The position numbers and the translations under genes were made by a program. Of a stretch of DNA of 64,000 bases, positions 1 to 12,044 are shown in pieces. This DNA comes from Amaurobius ferox. Its lineage: Eukaryota; Arthropoda; Arachnida; Araneae; Amaurobiidae. How positions within the stretch are numbered: position 1 is the stretch's first letter; the number at the start of each line of letters is the position of its first letter. The DNA is taken from positions 70,196,180 to 70,260,179 of the forward strand of contig OX578152.1 in the NCBI GenBank assembly GCA_951213105.1, written 5' to 3'. Under the pieces are notes generated by a model. It worked only from the letters and a program-made list of their open reading frames with translations. It was not told the origin of the DNA and made no database searches.

Positions 1-297
1 TCCTAAAATTTTCGAAGCAATTGGTTAATTCTAACTTTGCTTAAAAATGTTTGAAAAATTAGGGCCCATATAGGGTTTGATGTATTTCATTTTTTCAACC
101 TGGATTTCCAGGTCAATCCAAAATTAATTGGGTGATATTATTCATTTACATTCCCATATGTTCCACTGATTGTCTCAGCAACATACTAAAATTTCATTTT
201 GATAAAGTCATTTTTACGGCAGTTATCGTGTGAACGAGCAGACAGAATGAACAAAGTCATAAACACTTTTGAACTATGTTGTAAAGTGTTAAAAATC
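1..297 (+). repeat. Family C dispersed repeat, copy 1 (3' part)
   Basis: The first 300 bases match two other stretches in the window (22660-22996 and 34780-35081). Shared pieces include a run around 'ACATACTAAAATTTCATTTT', a short CAGACA tract and a terminal 'AAGTGTTAAAAAT'. The 5' half of the element lies outside the window. There is no coding potential. The related copies are about 0.73-0.82 kb long, with imperfect ends that resemble CACTTTC/GAAAGTG. Confidence 0.75.
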
Positions 298-700
298 CGT
301 TACCTCAGGGGAGGAGGGGGGGGAGGATTGAAAATCCGACTTCTATCTTTTAGTCGATGTTATAAATGTGCAGACCAGGTGCTTCTGGAGGGTCTGAATA
401 ATCTTCGAAGGAAAATTATTTCTTCTTTCTCGAGAGAATAAATTGAAAATACGGCCACGTAAAATTCTGTCCGATTATTATTGATTGTATACCTGAGAAA
501 AGATTTAGCCTTTTAGGTCCCCATGAGAGCTTATGGAGGGGCTAAAAATATTTTCGACCCTACCCCGTTTCATTGCACCCAGGGAGGTAAATCAAAAATT
601 CGATTCCGTTTAGGTTCTGAACCGTAGTCTATACCGTGAGTTTCTAATGATTCAGTTTTCTAGGTCACCCGGGGATGCTGGTAGATCTGGAAAGACAAAA
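298..700. repeat. Family G G-rich repeat fragments
   Basis: G-run tracts are followed by phrases such as 'GAAAATCCG' and 'TTAGGTTCTG'. These recur at 14280-14460, 14860-15040, 15445-15625, 63040-63250 and 63690-63830. No gene is visible. It looks like one or two diverged fragments of a dispersed repeat. Confidence 0.45.
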
Positions 701-1449
701 TCTCGTTAAACATGTCGGACAATTAAATGTACGTGATATGGATCAACATGATGCTAACACGAACCGTTGATATTGAATCTTGATCTCGCATGATTCAAGA
801 ACAAATTATTTGCTTTAAGTTTACGTTTTTCGAAATAATATGCAATATATTTACGTTATAATTCCATAGATATGTTTAAGTTATAAGTTAAAGTACTTAA
901 TTCCATTCTATGTAGATTGAAATATGAAAATTAAGCGTCTCGTAAGTCAATGTATTTGTCAGATTAGAATCTTATTTAATATATTTATTTTTGAGAGATC
1001 TAATGCGATTAATTTATTAAAAACGTAATTACGCCTATGACAAAATAAAATTAATCCCTCCTTTGTTCAACTGAAATTGATAAACGACAGGGATTATGCC
1101 GGAATGATTTTTACGTAGAATGTTTTGTCTGAGAGAATTCCTTTATGAGTTAGTCTGTAGCTAAAGTTTTTTTGCTCTCTTTAGATTATAGATTAAAGAA
1201 AAGTATTAGCGCTGGAATGCAAAAACAATAGGAAGTAAAATTAAGGAGTTAAAACTTCATATTAAGAAATCGCCTATATCGTTTGAGACAATTATTCATG
1301 TGGGATAAGATAAATGGTCCTGCATTGCACGCATTTCAATGGCTAAAGGCATAAAATATTAATTTAAATTATCAATTTTCAAAAAATAAATTATTAGCGC
1401 AATGCAAAGCAGAAATGAAACAATAAAGGACATTCCTACATATTCAAAA
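701..1449. other. AT-rich sequence with nothing recognised
   Basis: No long open frame, RNA gene or repeat boundary is visible here. Confidence 0.5.
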
Positions 1450-1826
1450 TTATTTTACCTTTCAATTTATTTTTATCTCCATATATTCTGTATTCTATCG
1501 TACAACTATAAGAAAATAGTGTTTAATTATACTCATAAATAAGGAACCCTTAATATAAAAATAAACAAAAATACTTACTACATACTTCGCCTGTCTGTTG
1601 TGGCAATTACCAATAGTAGCTACTTTAGTAATATTAAAGATTATTTTATCTTTCAATTTATTTTTATCTGCATTCTGTACTTTATCCTACAACTATGAAA
1701 AAATACTGGTTAATTATACTCATAATTAGAAAAACCCTTAGTTTAAAAATGTATATACCAAATACTACGCCTTTCTGTTGTGTCAACTAACAATAGCAGC
1801 TACTTTACTAATATTAACGACATCTA
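1450..1826. repeat. About 191-bp tandem duplication
   Basis: Two diverged copies lie head to tail. 'TTTCAATTTATTTTTATCT' occurs at about 1460 and again at about 1651, and 'AATAGTAGCTACTTTA' recurs as 'AATAGCAGCTACTTTA'. No coding potential. Confidence 0.75.
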
Positions 1827-1932
1827 GATATAATTCTCAAAGCATTATGGCATTTTCAAGCGTTTCATCCGTAGGAGTTTTATCTCCTTTCTAATTTCGT
1901 GAGCTAAGGAAACAAACCAGCAAAGGTAAAAA

Positions 1933-2878
1933 TCTGATGTGGGCAACACATGACTTTCCTTATATAATACAATGCATTTACTACTTTTACAGTAAAAAAA
2001 AAGAGATAATTTTTATAGTAGATATTTATATTCTTTCCAAGATATCGAATTTTTGTCAATGAGTCATTTTCCTTGATTTAGCGTCATTTTTATCCATTTA
2101 GCGAGTTTCGTTAATTTAGCAAAATTTAAAAAAGTCGCCAATTTGGCGACAGTCCGCCAAAGTCATCACCAAAGTCTCGCCAAGGGTATGGATGGAGAAA
2201 TAAGTTATTCTTATAGCAGATAAATGACTATCGGCGTTCAAAAACAAAAGTATTACTCAAAGTATCTTTTTTCATGAATGAAACGAGCTAGATCCACGAG
2301 AATGTTGTCACCCAATTTATCGCATGATATTACGTATGAGAAGTGAACTTGTTTCTCAACAGATAATTTTTTGTTTTAATTTATGGGATTTTTTGATAAA
2401 TATATTTGAAAAATGTACGATAACTTGAGAATGGTTCGTGCTAGCGTTCTAAAGTTCATGCCAATCGTTTTCTAAGGAAAAATTCCATAAAAAATGTCTA
2501 TTTGCGTAACTTTATTAGAGGTTTTGATTTTTTGAAAATTTCACTCGAAAATTTAAAGGGTTCAGAACATTCGATTGCGTATAAAAGCAATAGGCTTCCA
2601 GTGTTTACGGATTGTAATTTTTGTACCAAATTTCGATCAAATCGGTCCATTCGTTCGTTAGTTATCGTCTCCAGACTCACTGACACACACACACGCGCAT
2701 ACTTTCACACACACACACACACACACACATATTTTCACACACACACACTCGCACACACGCACAGACATGACTTCAAAAATGTTTGATTCGTGATCAGGGA
2801 TGCTTGAAACGTACTCAATTTCGAATTTTCGACCCCGTCACAATACTTTCCTTATACATTATGCATATAAGGAAAGTA
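1933..2878 (+). mobile_element. Family A non-autonomous element, copy A1 (full length)
   Basis: It starts with TCTGATGTGGGC after an A-run and ends in a hairpin whose 11-13-bp arms read ACTTTCCTTATA and its complement, followed by GTA. The inside holds repeated 'ATTTGGCGA'-type phrases, a conserved 'ATATTTGAAAAATGT' core and a (CA)n microsatellite near 2685-2762. The length of 946 bp matches the other complete copies. It has no open frame of its own. The terminal hairpin, TC start and central microsatellite are what one sees in Helentron-associated elements, but a hairpin-ended MITE remains possible. Confidence 0.8.
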
Positions 2879-3625
2879 AAAAGAAGCTTGTCAAGAAATA
2901 GTTTCATCAGATGATTCGAAAAGAAGCTCATTGAAAATTATAGAAGAAAAACATGGAAGACAAAGAATAAAATATCAAAAGATATTAAAACAACTTTCAG
3001 TGAATATGATTATGAACTTAAATGTGTTATGATAAAAAAAATAGGAAAACATCCTGTTTCGAAAGTTATAGAAGCACATCATCAATTAACTTTAAAATAT
3101 ACCCAAATTAATCAGTTACTAGTTTGATATATTCTGTGTTTAAACGCAAATTTTACCATTCAGCTATTTGCAGCAGTTTAAGTAATTTATTTTCAATATC
3201 CATATTTTGGTATGGAATTTTGTGATTTTTTCATTTAAATGTGATTTATTGTGCGCTTATTCCAACAATGGAACATATTTTGTTTATCCGGAAATAAAAG
3301 TTACCACTCATTTACCGATACGATTCATTTACGATAAAAATTCGATTCATTTACCAAATTCCAAGTTTTCTATACAAAAACTTTTATTTAACCTGTCCGT
3401 TGATTTTAACCAGTGTTTTTTAACCATTTCTGATCGTGTAACCCTTTTGAAACTCAATTTGATAGAGGAACTCCAAAATGTGGTTCAAATACATTGTGGT
3501 TCAAATTATGCATTCTAATTCTAACGTTGTTTTTCTTATCTTTTTAAAAAAAATTACACTAAATTATGGCATCGCGGAACCCCTTAAATAAACAATACTT
3601 TTTCTATACAATAGTATCAAAGAAA
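2879..3625. other. Spacer between two family A copies
   Basis: AT-rich sequence. A 103-codon open frame at 3207-3518 has no recognisable domain and a composition expected by chance. I do not call a gene. Confidence 0.45.
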
Positions 3626-4540
3626 TCTGATGAGGGCAAAACATGACTTTCCTTATATAATGCAATGAATTTACTATTTTTACAATAAAAAAACAGGTTT
3701 TTCTTATAGTATCTATTTATATTCTTTCAAAGAAATTGAATTTTCGTTAATTAGTCGTCATTTTCACTGATTTAGTGTCAGTTTTATCCATTTGGCGAGA
3801 TTTCTGTTAATTTGGCAACATTTAAAAATGTCGCCAAGTTGCCGACATTCCGCCAAATTCAGCGCCAAAATCTCGCTAAGCGTTATGGACGAAAAATAAG
3901 TTATTCTTATAGCAAATAAATAACTATTGGCGTTCAAATGCAAAAGTATTACTCAAAGTATCGTATCTCATTAATGAAACGAGCTACATCCACGAAAATG
4001 ATGTCACCCAATTTATCGCATGATATTACATATGAAAAGTGAACACGTTTCTCAACAGTTAATATATATTTTTTTTAACTTATGGGATTTTTTGATAAAT
4101 TTATTTGAAAAATGTACAATATCTCGGAAACGGTTCCTGCTAACGTTCTAAAATTTATGTCAATCGTTTTCTAAGGAAAAATTACTTTAGAAATGTCTAT
4201 TTGCGTAACTTTAATAAAGGTTTTGATTTTTTGATGATTTTTTCAGAATTTCACTCGAACATTTAGGGGAGTTCTGAACATTCGAGTGTGTTTTAAAACA
4301 AGAGGCTTCCAGTATTCATGGATTGTGATTTTTGTACTAAATTTCATGCGAATCGCTCCATTCGTTTGTGAAATATCGTCTCCACAGACTCACTGACACA
4401 CACACACACAGACATCACTTCAAAAATGTTCGATTCGTGATCAAGGATGCTTGAAACGTGCTCTCCCGTCGAAAACTCGAATTCGAATTTTCGATCCCGT
4501 TACAATAATTCCCTTATAAATTATGTATATAAGGAAAGTA
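3626..4540 (+). mobile_element. Family A non-autonomous element, copy A2 (full length)
   Basis: It has the same start (TCTGATG), internal GGCGA phrases, short CA run (about 4397-4411) and terminal ATATAAGGAAAGTA as copy A1. It is 915 bp long. The left arm of the terminal hairpin is mutated. Confidence 0.8.
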
Positions 4541-5475
4541 AAAACTATTGATCTTTATGATCAATCAACCGTTATATATTCATTAAAGATTTGTATAAAA
4601 GAATGTTAAACAATATATTTCTTCAAGTTCATAAGAAGTATGATAATTTTAATGAATTCGTTTAGTATGCGTTAAAATATATTTTTAACACCACTTACAT
4701 CCTTATATCAGTTGAAACTATCATTTTCAGCGTAGATTGTACAATTACTATTATTCCAGGAATTATCATTATTTACCAAAGTAAATAATCTATAGAAATA
4801 TTGAATTTTGAAAACTTCGAAATGCCAATACAAAGAACAAAAATGTCATATCTAGTTCTAGTTCGTTCTATAAAGTATCATACGAAAACATTTCATGGTA
4901 CTATGTGTATTCACTCTGGAGTTATCGTTATAGGCATACATACACAGACAGACAGATATCACTGAGAAAATGATTGAATCGTCTTCAGAGACTATCACAT
5001 CTGTTAACCCACTAAAATCAGACAGTTGGATTTTTGAACTCATTACGAAACTTTCTGTTGTACGTATACTATATATTGTTTCGAATATTTAAAATATTTT
5101 TACAATATATTATCTTTCTCCAAGGGAAAAAGACAGGCAACTATTGTTATTATTTGAAGATGCGGGTCAAATCCGTACAAATTTGGCGAAATATCCCAAC
5201 TTGGCGACTTTTGGAAACTTTTCGAATTTTATTGTTCAGTTGAGAATTTCCCGAGTTACGTGATTTCTTCCATAACTTTTCACAGAAGGTATATAAGATA
5301 GTCATCGTTCAATTGGAATGAATTGACGTAATTTAAGTCAAAATGAGTTGCGAAATACGTCACTGTGTTGAGAACAAAATCAGCTGTTTCGTGAACGAGT
5401 TGAGCATTTTTTGTACTCGACAATTAATTGTGTACTTGTAAGTTAGCCAGATATAAAAATAGTTATAGTTATTAG
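4541..5475. other. AT-rich stretch with diverged repeat pieces
   Basis: A CAGACAGACAGA tract near 4940 followed by 'ATCACTGAGAAAATG' looks like an old relative of the family A right part. 'ATTTGGCGAAATATC' and 'ACTTGGCGAC' at 5180-5215 resemble the internal GGCGA phrases of families A and E. No gene is seen. Confidence 0.4.
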
Positions 5476-5769
5476 CTGTACAAGGTAGGATCAAAACGTT
5501 CGGAGACTGTGCTGATATCTTCAACCCAGATTGGAGGAGAAGGGGACTACTTTTACCGTGGCGTAGAGGCACATGTGACGCGAGATGTGAAAAGGAAGAA
5601 GCAGGTCCGCAGTGCAAGATTTTTCCAGACAATGCATGTCAGTGACCTGTAGTCGTTCGCGTTCGCGAAAATGGACATGGCGTTTGAAGAACAACGTGCG
5701 AATATCAAATTCTGCCAGAGTTTTGGGGAAATCGCTGACAGAAACATTGCACCTGAGCTGAAAAGATAA
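5476..5769 (+). pseudogene. Mariner-type transposase, N-terminal stub
   Basis: The stretch 'AGGATCAAAACGTTC' near 5486 looks like a mariner terminal repeat. About 190 bases later an ATG at 5671 opens 32 codons up to TAA at 5767-5769. The peptide begins MDMAFEEQRANIKFC, the familiar start of mariner/GVQW3-like proteins, whose family pattern is an 'EQR-NIKFC-LGK' helix before the paired helix-turn-helix. The similarity stops after about residue 27. Everything downstream, including the catalytic DD(D/E) domain, is gone, and an inverted family B copy follows about 25 bases later. It is a dead 5' fragment. The match is from memory of the family pattern, so confidence is moderate. Confidence 0.55.
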
Positions 5770-5794
5770 AATAAGAAAAGAAAATATAAAATTT

Positions 5795-6056
5795 CGAAAA
5801 GTTTTATCTCTAATTTAAAAAAATTAAGTCTAGATTTATCGTTATCAAAGCCGAACATCAAGTTTCGTGAAAATCCATTATTATTTGTGTCAGCTATCTT
5901 TAACACAAGAAATCGATTAAGGACAAACAGATGGACATTACACCAAAAGTAGTCAACACGTATTCGGGATGTCCTAAAACATATATTGGCCATCAAAATC
6001 TCGAAATTGAAAATTTTCATTGAAACAATACTTTCTAAATAGTACGTATGAGAAAG
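5795..6056 (-). repeat. Family B dispersed repeat, inverted partial copy
   Basis: Read on the minus strand it matches the starts of 6885-7520 and 38727-39385. Shared elements are 'CTTTCTCATAC', 'CCAATATATG', the 'GATGTCTGT' region and 'AATGGATTTTCA'. Only about 260 bp remain. Confidence 0.65.
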
Positions 6057-6118
6057 AAAAAAAGTAAATTACAGAAATTCGTAATTATTATTGTATCCTT
6101 GAAAATACTACCGCTTTT

Positions 6119-6365
6119 TTGAGAATTTACCTCCGATTCCAGAGAATGCATAGTATTGTAGGGAAAGTAGAAACCTAGATAATAAGAACAACTATAATAA
6201 GAATAAGATAATAGGAACAACAATAAGAACAATAAATTTCTTGAGAATTTTCAACCAATTCCAGAGAATGATTAGTAATAGTATTGTAGGGAAAGTAAAA
6301 ACCTAGATAATAAGCACAATTAAAATAATAATAATAATAAGATAATAAGAACAACAATAAGAACT
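6119..6365. repeat. About 122-bp tandem duplication
   Basis: 'TTGAGAATTT' at 6119 and 6241 begins two similar units, each containing 'TATTGTAGGGAAAGTA' and an ATAAGAACAA-rich tail. Confidence 0.7.
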
Positions 6366-6573
6366 TTTGAATATTCATTTTAAAGTTAGAAACATGTATG
6401 CATTTTCGATATCCGTGTCATCATAGTTGCCAATAAAAGTAAAAACGTATGCAAAACGATTTCAAACGTAAACTTTTAGTGCCAGCATATTGATGATAAT
6501 GAATGGAAATGAAGTTGTTGGAGTTAATCTTTTCTTCAGCGTTAATTTCTTAATTTAAATGGAATTTCGAAGG

Positions 6574-6575
<2 letters not shown>

Positions 6576-6623
<48 letters not shown>
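6576..6623. repeat. (TA)n microsatellite
   Basis: Uninterrupted TA run of about 48 bases. Confidence 0.95.
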
Positions 6624-6625
<2 letters not shown>

Positions 6626-6884
6626 CACTTTGCCATCACGAATAAGGCTCATTATCTTTACGAAGTTGTACACTGCAAATTGCACTTATCGTAAATAAAG
6701 AAATGGAAAAAAAATATAGAGAGTAACTCTGTTACTTGCTGTAAATTGATTTGAAAAATAACTCCTTTCGCATATTTTGAATAAGAACAGTTTGATGTGT
6801 GTGGTATGGGATGATGGTACAACGTACCAAGGAAAATTTATTTCGACACTTTTTGATTTTTTTTTTTTTAACTTTTTAATTTTT

Positions 6885-7520
6885 ACTTTCTCATACATAA
6901 TATTGAGATTATTTTCACGAAAATTTTCGATTTCTAGAGTTTGTGGCCAATATATGTTTTAAGACCTCCTGAACACGTCTTGACTAATTTTGGCGTGATG
7001 TCTGTATGTCTGTCTGATGTCTGTTGTTGATATCTTGTGCATACGATAGAAACAGCAAATATTAATGGATTTTCAAGAAACTTTGTATCCGGTTTTGTTA
7101 TCAAAAAATCTAGAACAAGATAGCATTTTTTTAATTCGAGAGAAATTATATATTTTCTTAACATAGCAGCACAGGATAAAATTTGACATAATCATGCATA
7201 AAAGCGTTTATTTATGGCTCAAAGATCACGATATTTAAGAGTTTCAATCATTATTGTGAAAATAGCTGCGATACATTTTTTCTTCGTGACGTCATTAGTC
7301 CCCCCCCCTACTCCGGCCGGTACATTGCTATGTATGGTATCAATCAAAATATTTTTTCAAGCCCTTTAAAGTGATGGGTAACACGCTATAGTTGTAGTCA
7401 TTTCTGCTCATAATACAGGATTTTAAAAAAAAAATTGTAACATTTGAAAAGAAAAATGGATTCTGATATAGAAAAGTCAAGTTGAGTTTAAGTTACTCCA
7501 GTTAATTTTAACTATAAAAT
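6885..7520 (+). repeat. Family B dispersed repeat, copy B1
   Basis: It aligns over about 630 bases with 38727-39385. Both begin with CTTTCTCATAC and carry 'TTTAAGACCTCCTGAA', a TCTGTATGTCTGTCTGATG-type tract, 'TGACGTCATTAG' and a C- or G-rich patch. Both end near 'GTTGAGTTTAAGTTAC'-like sequence. No coding potential. Confidence 0.8.
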
Positions 7521-8061
7521 TTCAATATATTAATAGATTTACAGTGTATATCGCTCTATTTGGATTGCAAACTCCGACGTTATTAACGATTAAATGCTTG
7601 GATGTAACGTTTGCAATTACTTCCTGTGTACAAAAACGAAAAGCACATACTGGCGTTAGCGCATATGTCGATGAACAAATGTGGCAGATCTAAAATGTAT
7701 TTTTTACAAATATCTACCAGAATTATTTTATAATACAGTTTAAAGTGTATTTCTCCCGGCCATCCAACTGGATGCTTTAAACTGTCGTGTGAGTCGGATG
7801 GTCTAGGTTGCGTACTTTAAAGAATATATATATATTGAGAAGGAAAATTGCATACCGATTTTTGAACTGATTTCAGCAGATGCTTCTACTCACCTCAAAT
7901 CAATAACCCAACTAAACGATGGCGAGCTTATGTACACTCTGTGAAAAGATCTGGAAAATATACGTACTGAGTGAAGTTCTTTCCCAATCTACAAGATTCG
8001 AGAAATTTCTAGAACTCGCCCAAAGTCGCCAGGTTGGCGATACTTCTTGTATATTTTATAA
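7521..8061. other. AT-rich stretch with no recognised gene
   Basis: Only a short GGCGA-type phrase around 8020-8036, next to the Helitron-type end that follows, is recognisable. Confidence 0.4.
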
Positions 8062-8215
8062 TTAGCAGTATATCCGTTCTTCGTACGGAGGATATACATT
8101 ATAAAGAAATTTAAAATTCACAATCATGGGCAAATTCCTATAGTATTCTAAATAATATTGGTCAGAAAATTTCAAGATGACTGAAAGGTAGGCTAGTATA
8201 TTTTACCAAACACGC
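8062..8215 (-). mobile_element. Family D Helitron-type 3' end, copy 1
   Basis: On the minus strand it ends with the hairpin-forming 'CCGTACGAAGAACGG', then 8-9 bases, then CTAA followed by T. That is the canonical Helitron 3' pattern of hairpin plus CTRR at an A-T target. The same sequence recurs at 17292 and 59918. No Rep/helicase coding sequence is visible, so it is a non-autonomous fragment. Confidence 0.6.
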
Positions 8216-8752
8216 ATGGTTGTATCTTTAAAAGCAAGAATAACACATCTATTTGAATTTCAGAAAATGTAGTCATTTTATAGCATCTTCTTCTGCTCCT
8301 TCTTATTCAGATAACATTTCTATATAAAAATTTCCTTTAAATTTTGCGAAATTTTTGCATATATGTTCACTAATCTGGTGAGACCATATCTCCTATATTA
8401 GTTTTTAGCCTAGAATCTTGCTTTTTTTTAGCGAACTCCAAAATGCGTGGAAAGCTACAGATCGCGGCAAAAAATAAATAAATAAATAAATAATAAATAA
8501 TAAATAAATAAATAAAAATTAAATAAAAATCAGTTAATTTTTTTATGCAGATTTTAAAAGATGTACAACATATAATTGCAGATGCGGACAGGATATGATT
8601 GCTATGTTTGCAGATGTGGAATCCCTTTTTAATTTAATTGGGTGGTGTTATAAGTCTTATTTACTCAGCTGGTGCTTTTTCAGAGGTTTGCATCTTAAAT
8701 CACATGCAACGCCGGATTTTCATGCTTGTTGACTTTTATTTAATAAGAAAAA
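8216..8752. other. AT-rich stretch with an (AAAT)n run
   Basis: An (AAAT)n-like microsatellite lies at about 8468-8530. Nothing else is recognised. Confidence 0.5.
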
Positions 8753-9729
8753 TCTGATGTGGGCAGCACATGACTTTCCCTGCAGACTCAAATTCATATT
8801 TTCTTTATTTCTTTAATAATTCGTTAGATTGAGTTTAATTGCACCAAATAACACTATATTTGCATTTTCAATTCAATTTTTGTTTTTATTTGGCAATTGG
8901 ACATTTTTTCCGAAATCGGCGTAACAAAAATGCAAGAAATCTGAAATATCTTGAGAACGGTTAGTCCTAAAGTATAATGGAGTGTGCTATATTCTTTTCT
9001 GCGTCAAAAATTGCGTATAAAACAAGAATTTAATTGATACATTTCAGCATACGTAGTCTTTTTCTTTTTTGATTTTGGCGGGCCATTTCGTGAAAAAAGG
9101 CAGTTTGTTCTTTTCCGAATCGTACCAAAATCTAATGGACACCAGAGTATCCCACAAATAACTTATCTACCAAATTTTGTGAAATTTGGTCAATTAGTAT
9201 TTTAGCTAGAATGGATACATGAAATTCTTGAGGGACATTTCGTAAAAAAAGGCAGGTTGGTCTTTTCCAAATCTTACCAAAATCTAATGGACACCAGAGC
9301 ATCCCACAAGTAACTTATCTACGAAATTTTGTGAAATTTGGTCAATTAGTATTTCAGCTAGAACGGATAAATGAAATTTTTACGGGCCATTTCGCAAAAA
9401 AACGGCGGGGGTCACATTCAAGCACCAGGGTCACATTCAGCACCAGGGTCACATTCAAGTGACTTACCTACCAAATTTTATGAAATTCGGTCTATTAGTT
9501 TTTGAGTTAGAGTGGATACATACAATGCACAGACACACAGACAGACACACACACACACAAACAGACAGACAGACACACAGACAGACACACACACAGATGT
9601 CACGCTAAAAATAGTTTTTTCATATTTTAGAGGTCTCGAAACGCGTAGATTCGTTGAAAACTCGAGTTGCGATTTTCGGCATGGTTTCAATACTTTCCCT
9701 ATACATTACCATGTATTGCAGGGAAAGTA
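8753..9729 (+). mobile_element. Family A variant, copy A3, with internal 152-bp duplication
   Basis: It starts with the same TCTGATGTGGGCAGCACATG as family A, but the inverted ends read ACTTTCCCTGCA and TGCAGGGAAAGT. The middle differs from other copies: a 152-bp unit starting 'CCATTTCGTGAAAAAAGG' is present at about 9084 and 9236, with a partial third at 9388. A CA/CAGA microsatellite lies at 9529-9600. This is a subfamily with matching changes in both ends. Confidence 0.75.
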
Positions 9730-9984
9730 AAAAATTATCAAATTTATTCAGTAATAAATATTTTTGTCATCATTATATATTAAATTAAACAATTTGTGAA
9801 GTGCCAAGTAACCCTTGGGTACACGTACTCTAGTTTGGGAAATATCGTTCTACAATATGAATGACATAGAGCTTAATTTTCTCAGAGAGAAAGATTTTCC
9901 ACTTCGACCGAATTTGATTTTAAGTCTTTGAAAAAAATCGCATTATTTTTATGCGTGTTAGCACTTTAACAACACAGCTTTGTG

Positions 9985-10415
9985 ATTTTTTTAACATTTA
10001 GCTAAATTGAACTGCACAGCATAGTTAAAATATAACATTTAGTTAAATTGAACTACACAGCTTCGTCAAAATGTTAACATTTAGCTAAATTGAACTACAT
10101 AGCTTTGTTAAAATGTTAACATTTAGCTAAATTGTATTACACAACTAAGTTAAATTTCGAACATTTAGCTAAGTTGAACTACGCAGCTCCGTTAAAATTC
10201 CAACATTTAGCTAAATTTAATTACACAACTTAGTTAATATCTAACATTTAGATAAATTTAACTACACAGCTTTGTTAAGTTTCTAATATTTAGCTAAATT
10301 AAACTACACAGCTTCGTTAAAATTCTAACATTTAGCTAAATTGAACTACACATATTAATTAAATGTCTAGCATTTAGATAAATTTAACTACACGACTTTG
10401 TAAAATTTCTATTAA
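9985..10415. repeat. About 42-bp tandem array, about 10 copies
   Basis: Units contain 'AACATTTAGCTAAATTGAAC' followed by 'TACACAGCTTTGTTAAAAT'. The copies vary. Each unit holds the palindrome TTAGCTAA. It is non-coding. Confidence 0.9.
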
Positions 10416-11590
10416 CTAACTAAAATTGTCGATATTCTCTAAAGCACATTTTAGTCAAAAAACTTAATTAATTTTCACACTTTTCAAGAGTAGTTAAACA
10501 CAGTCGAAGATAAAACTTTTTATTCCACTTATGCACGAAATTGAAATATTTTTATTCAAATATGTGGCTAATTTTTATTGTCAGAAAAAGCTTTTTACGC
10601 TATTTTATTTACTCAATATGCATGAATTTTATTAATAGACAATTTTGTTGTATTTATTGCTAAGCTCTGTTATTCATTCATAATGCGTGTAATTTTTTTT
10701 TGTAAAATCATCTCTTACTGCTTTACTTCCCAATTATACATAACTTCTTTAGCTTTAAAGAAGCCTCTTAATTTTAGCGCCTTGAAAAGTAGAACGGAAA
10801 AATAAATGAAGTATATTTTTTTGTTTCTAAATTACAACTTATTTACATATTGTTAAAACAAGTATGATTATAATTAAACGCAGTACAATTCTTGTACTCG
10901 AAGTTCATAAATTATTCATATTTCATATTTTCTTTTACGAACTAATGAATAAACAGATTTAGGAAATGTAAAAGTTTAATGAATTTTAGCCGCGCGTACT
11001 GAACAATTATATTTCTACTTTCCTTAAAATATGTATGGGTGTAGAATAGGTTAAAGATAAAATTTTAAATTATTCGGCTTTATATCGATCTAAAACGTTT
11101 GGAAAAATGATAAAAATCAACAGTTTTTGAGGTGGTATAAATGTTTTAATAGCGCAAGTTAAAAGTGTAATCAAACCTTGCGAATTAAAGTCTTTAAATA
11201 CAAAATAAGTTAAACAAGATATGAAGTTTAAACATATGCTTTGAAGGGTATATAAAAAATTAATTGATTTTTGTTTCTTTTTCACCGTATATAGTATTGT
11301 TGTGCATATAGTATTGGTTTTGTAAGTTTTGGTTTCTGTTTAAACTTTCAACGATTTTCGCTAAAACATAAATATATTATATAACTCAACGTAATGGTAT
11401 TTGAGTAGGGACGAAAATTTGATCTTGAGTTTTCGACGTATCTACATGTTTATAGCACCAATAATTTTAATCGTGATGTTTGCGTGTGTGCGAGTATCTG
11501 TGTAATATATGTATCAACTCTAGGTAGTTCTTAACGATTAAATTCGTTTAACATTGCAAAGTCCACTTCGACAATAAGCGTTTGCAATTT
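10416..11590. other. AT-rich stretch with nothing recognised
   Basis: No open frame or repeat is recognised. A TGTGTGCGAG motif near 11487 is too short to interpret. Confidence 0.45.
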
Positions 11591-11592
11591 CG

Positions 11593-11670
11593 TCCCAGTA
11601 GTTCCACGGTAGAGCGTTGGCTGGCCAGTTCGAAGATCCAGGGTTCGAGTCTCGGTAAGAGCAGCAAGGT
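11593..11670 (+). tRNA. tRNA-like sequence (pseudo-tRNA or SINE head)
   Basis: A box A-like 'TAGTTCCACGGTAGAGCG' and a perfect-looking box B 'GGTTCGAGTCTC' are spaced as in a tRNA gene (about 35 bases apart). The acceptor and anticodon arms do not fold convincingly by eye, and no clear anticodon can be assigned. It is most likely a tRNA-derived SINE head or a decayed tRNA. It is unrelated in sequence to the SINE at 55190. Confidence 0.55.
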
Positions 11671-12044
11671 TCTTTACAACATATAGAATCTATTTCTTAA
11701 CGGATGCTAGTTACTTTTTTAATTGACAAGTTAGATTTGCATGAAATATAAGTTAATCGGATACTTCGAAATAATATTATATGTTGTCCTCAAGAAACCA
11801 AATTATAATGTATAATTCAATGCCAAAACTATTTCTTGCCATTGATCTTGTTATACACCACGATTTCGTTTTAAAAGAAGTAAAGTTATTGTCTAAGAAA
11901 GGAAAGTCATGTGCTGCATCAAATTTATCAATATTTTGTTTAGTTTTGCAATTTTCTATGCCATTCAAGTTCGGAGAAATAAAATTTCTGCTCATTAAAA
12001 GCGGGCAAATTCAGCTTTGATTACCGATATGCTAAATAACAGGC
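11671..12044. other. Spacer with overlapping chance open frames
   Basis: Open frames of 72 and 79 codons lie on opposite strands (11777-12020) with no domain signal. I see no gene. Confidence 0.4.

Noticed and set aside
3207..3518. 103-codon open frame between two family A copies
   Set aside because: No recognisable motif. AT-rich composition and length are within chance for this amount of sequence.
11593..11670. Functional tRNA gene
   Set aside because: Box A and box B are present, but the arms do not fold well by eye and no clear anticodon can be assigned.
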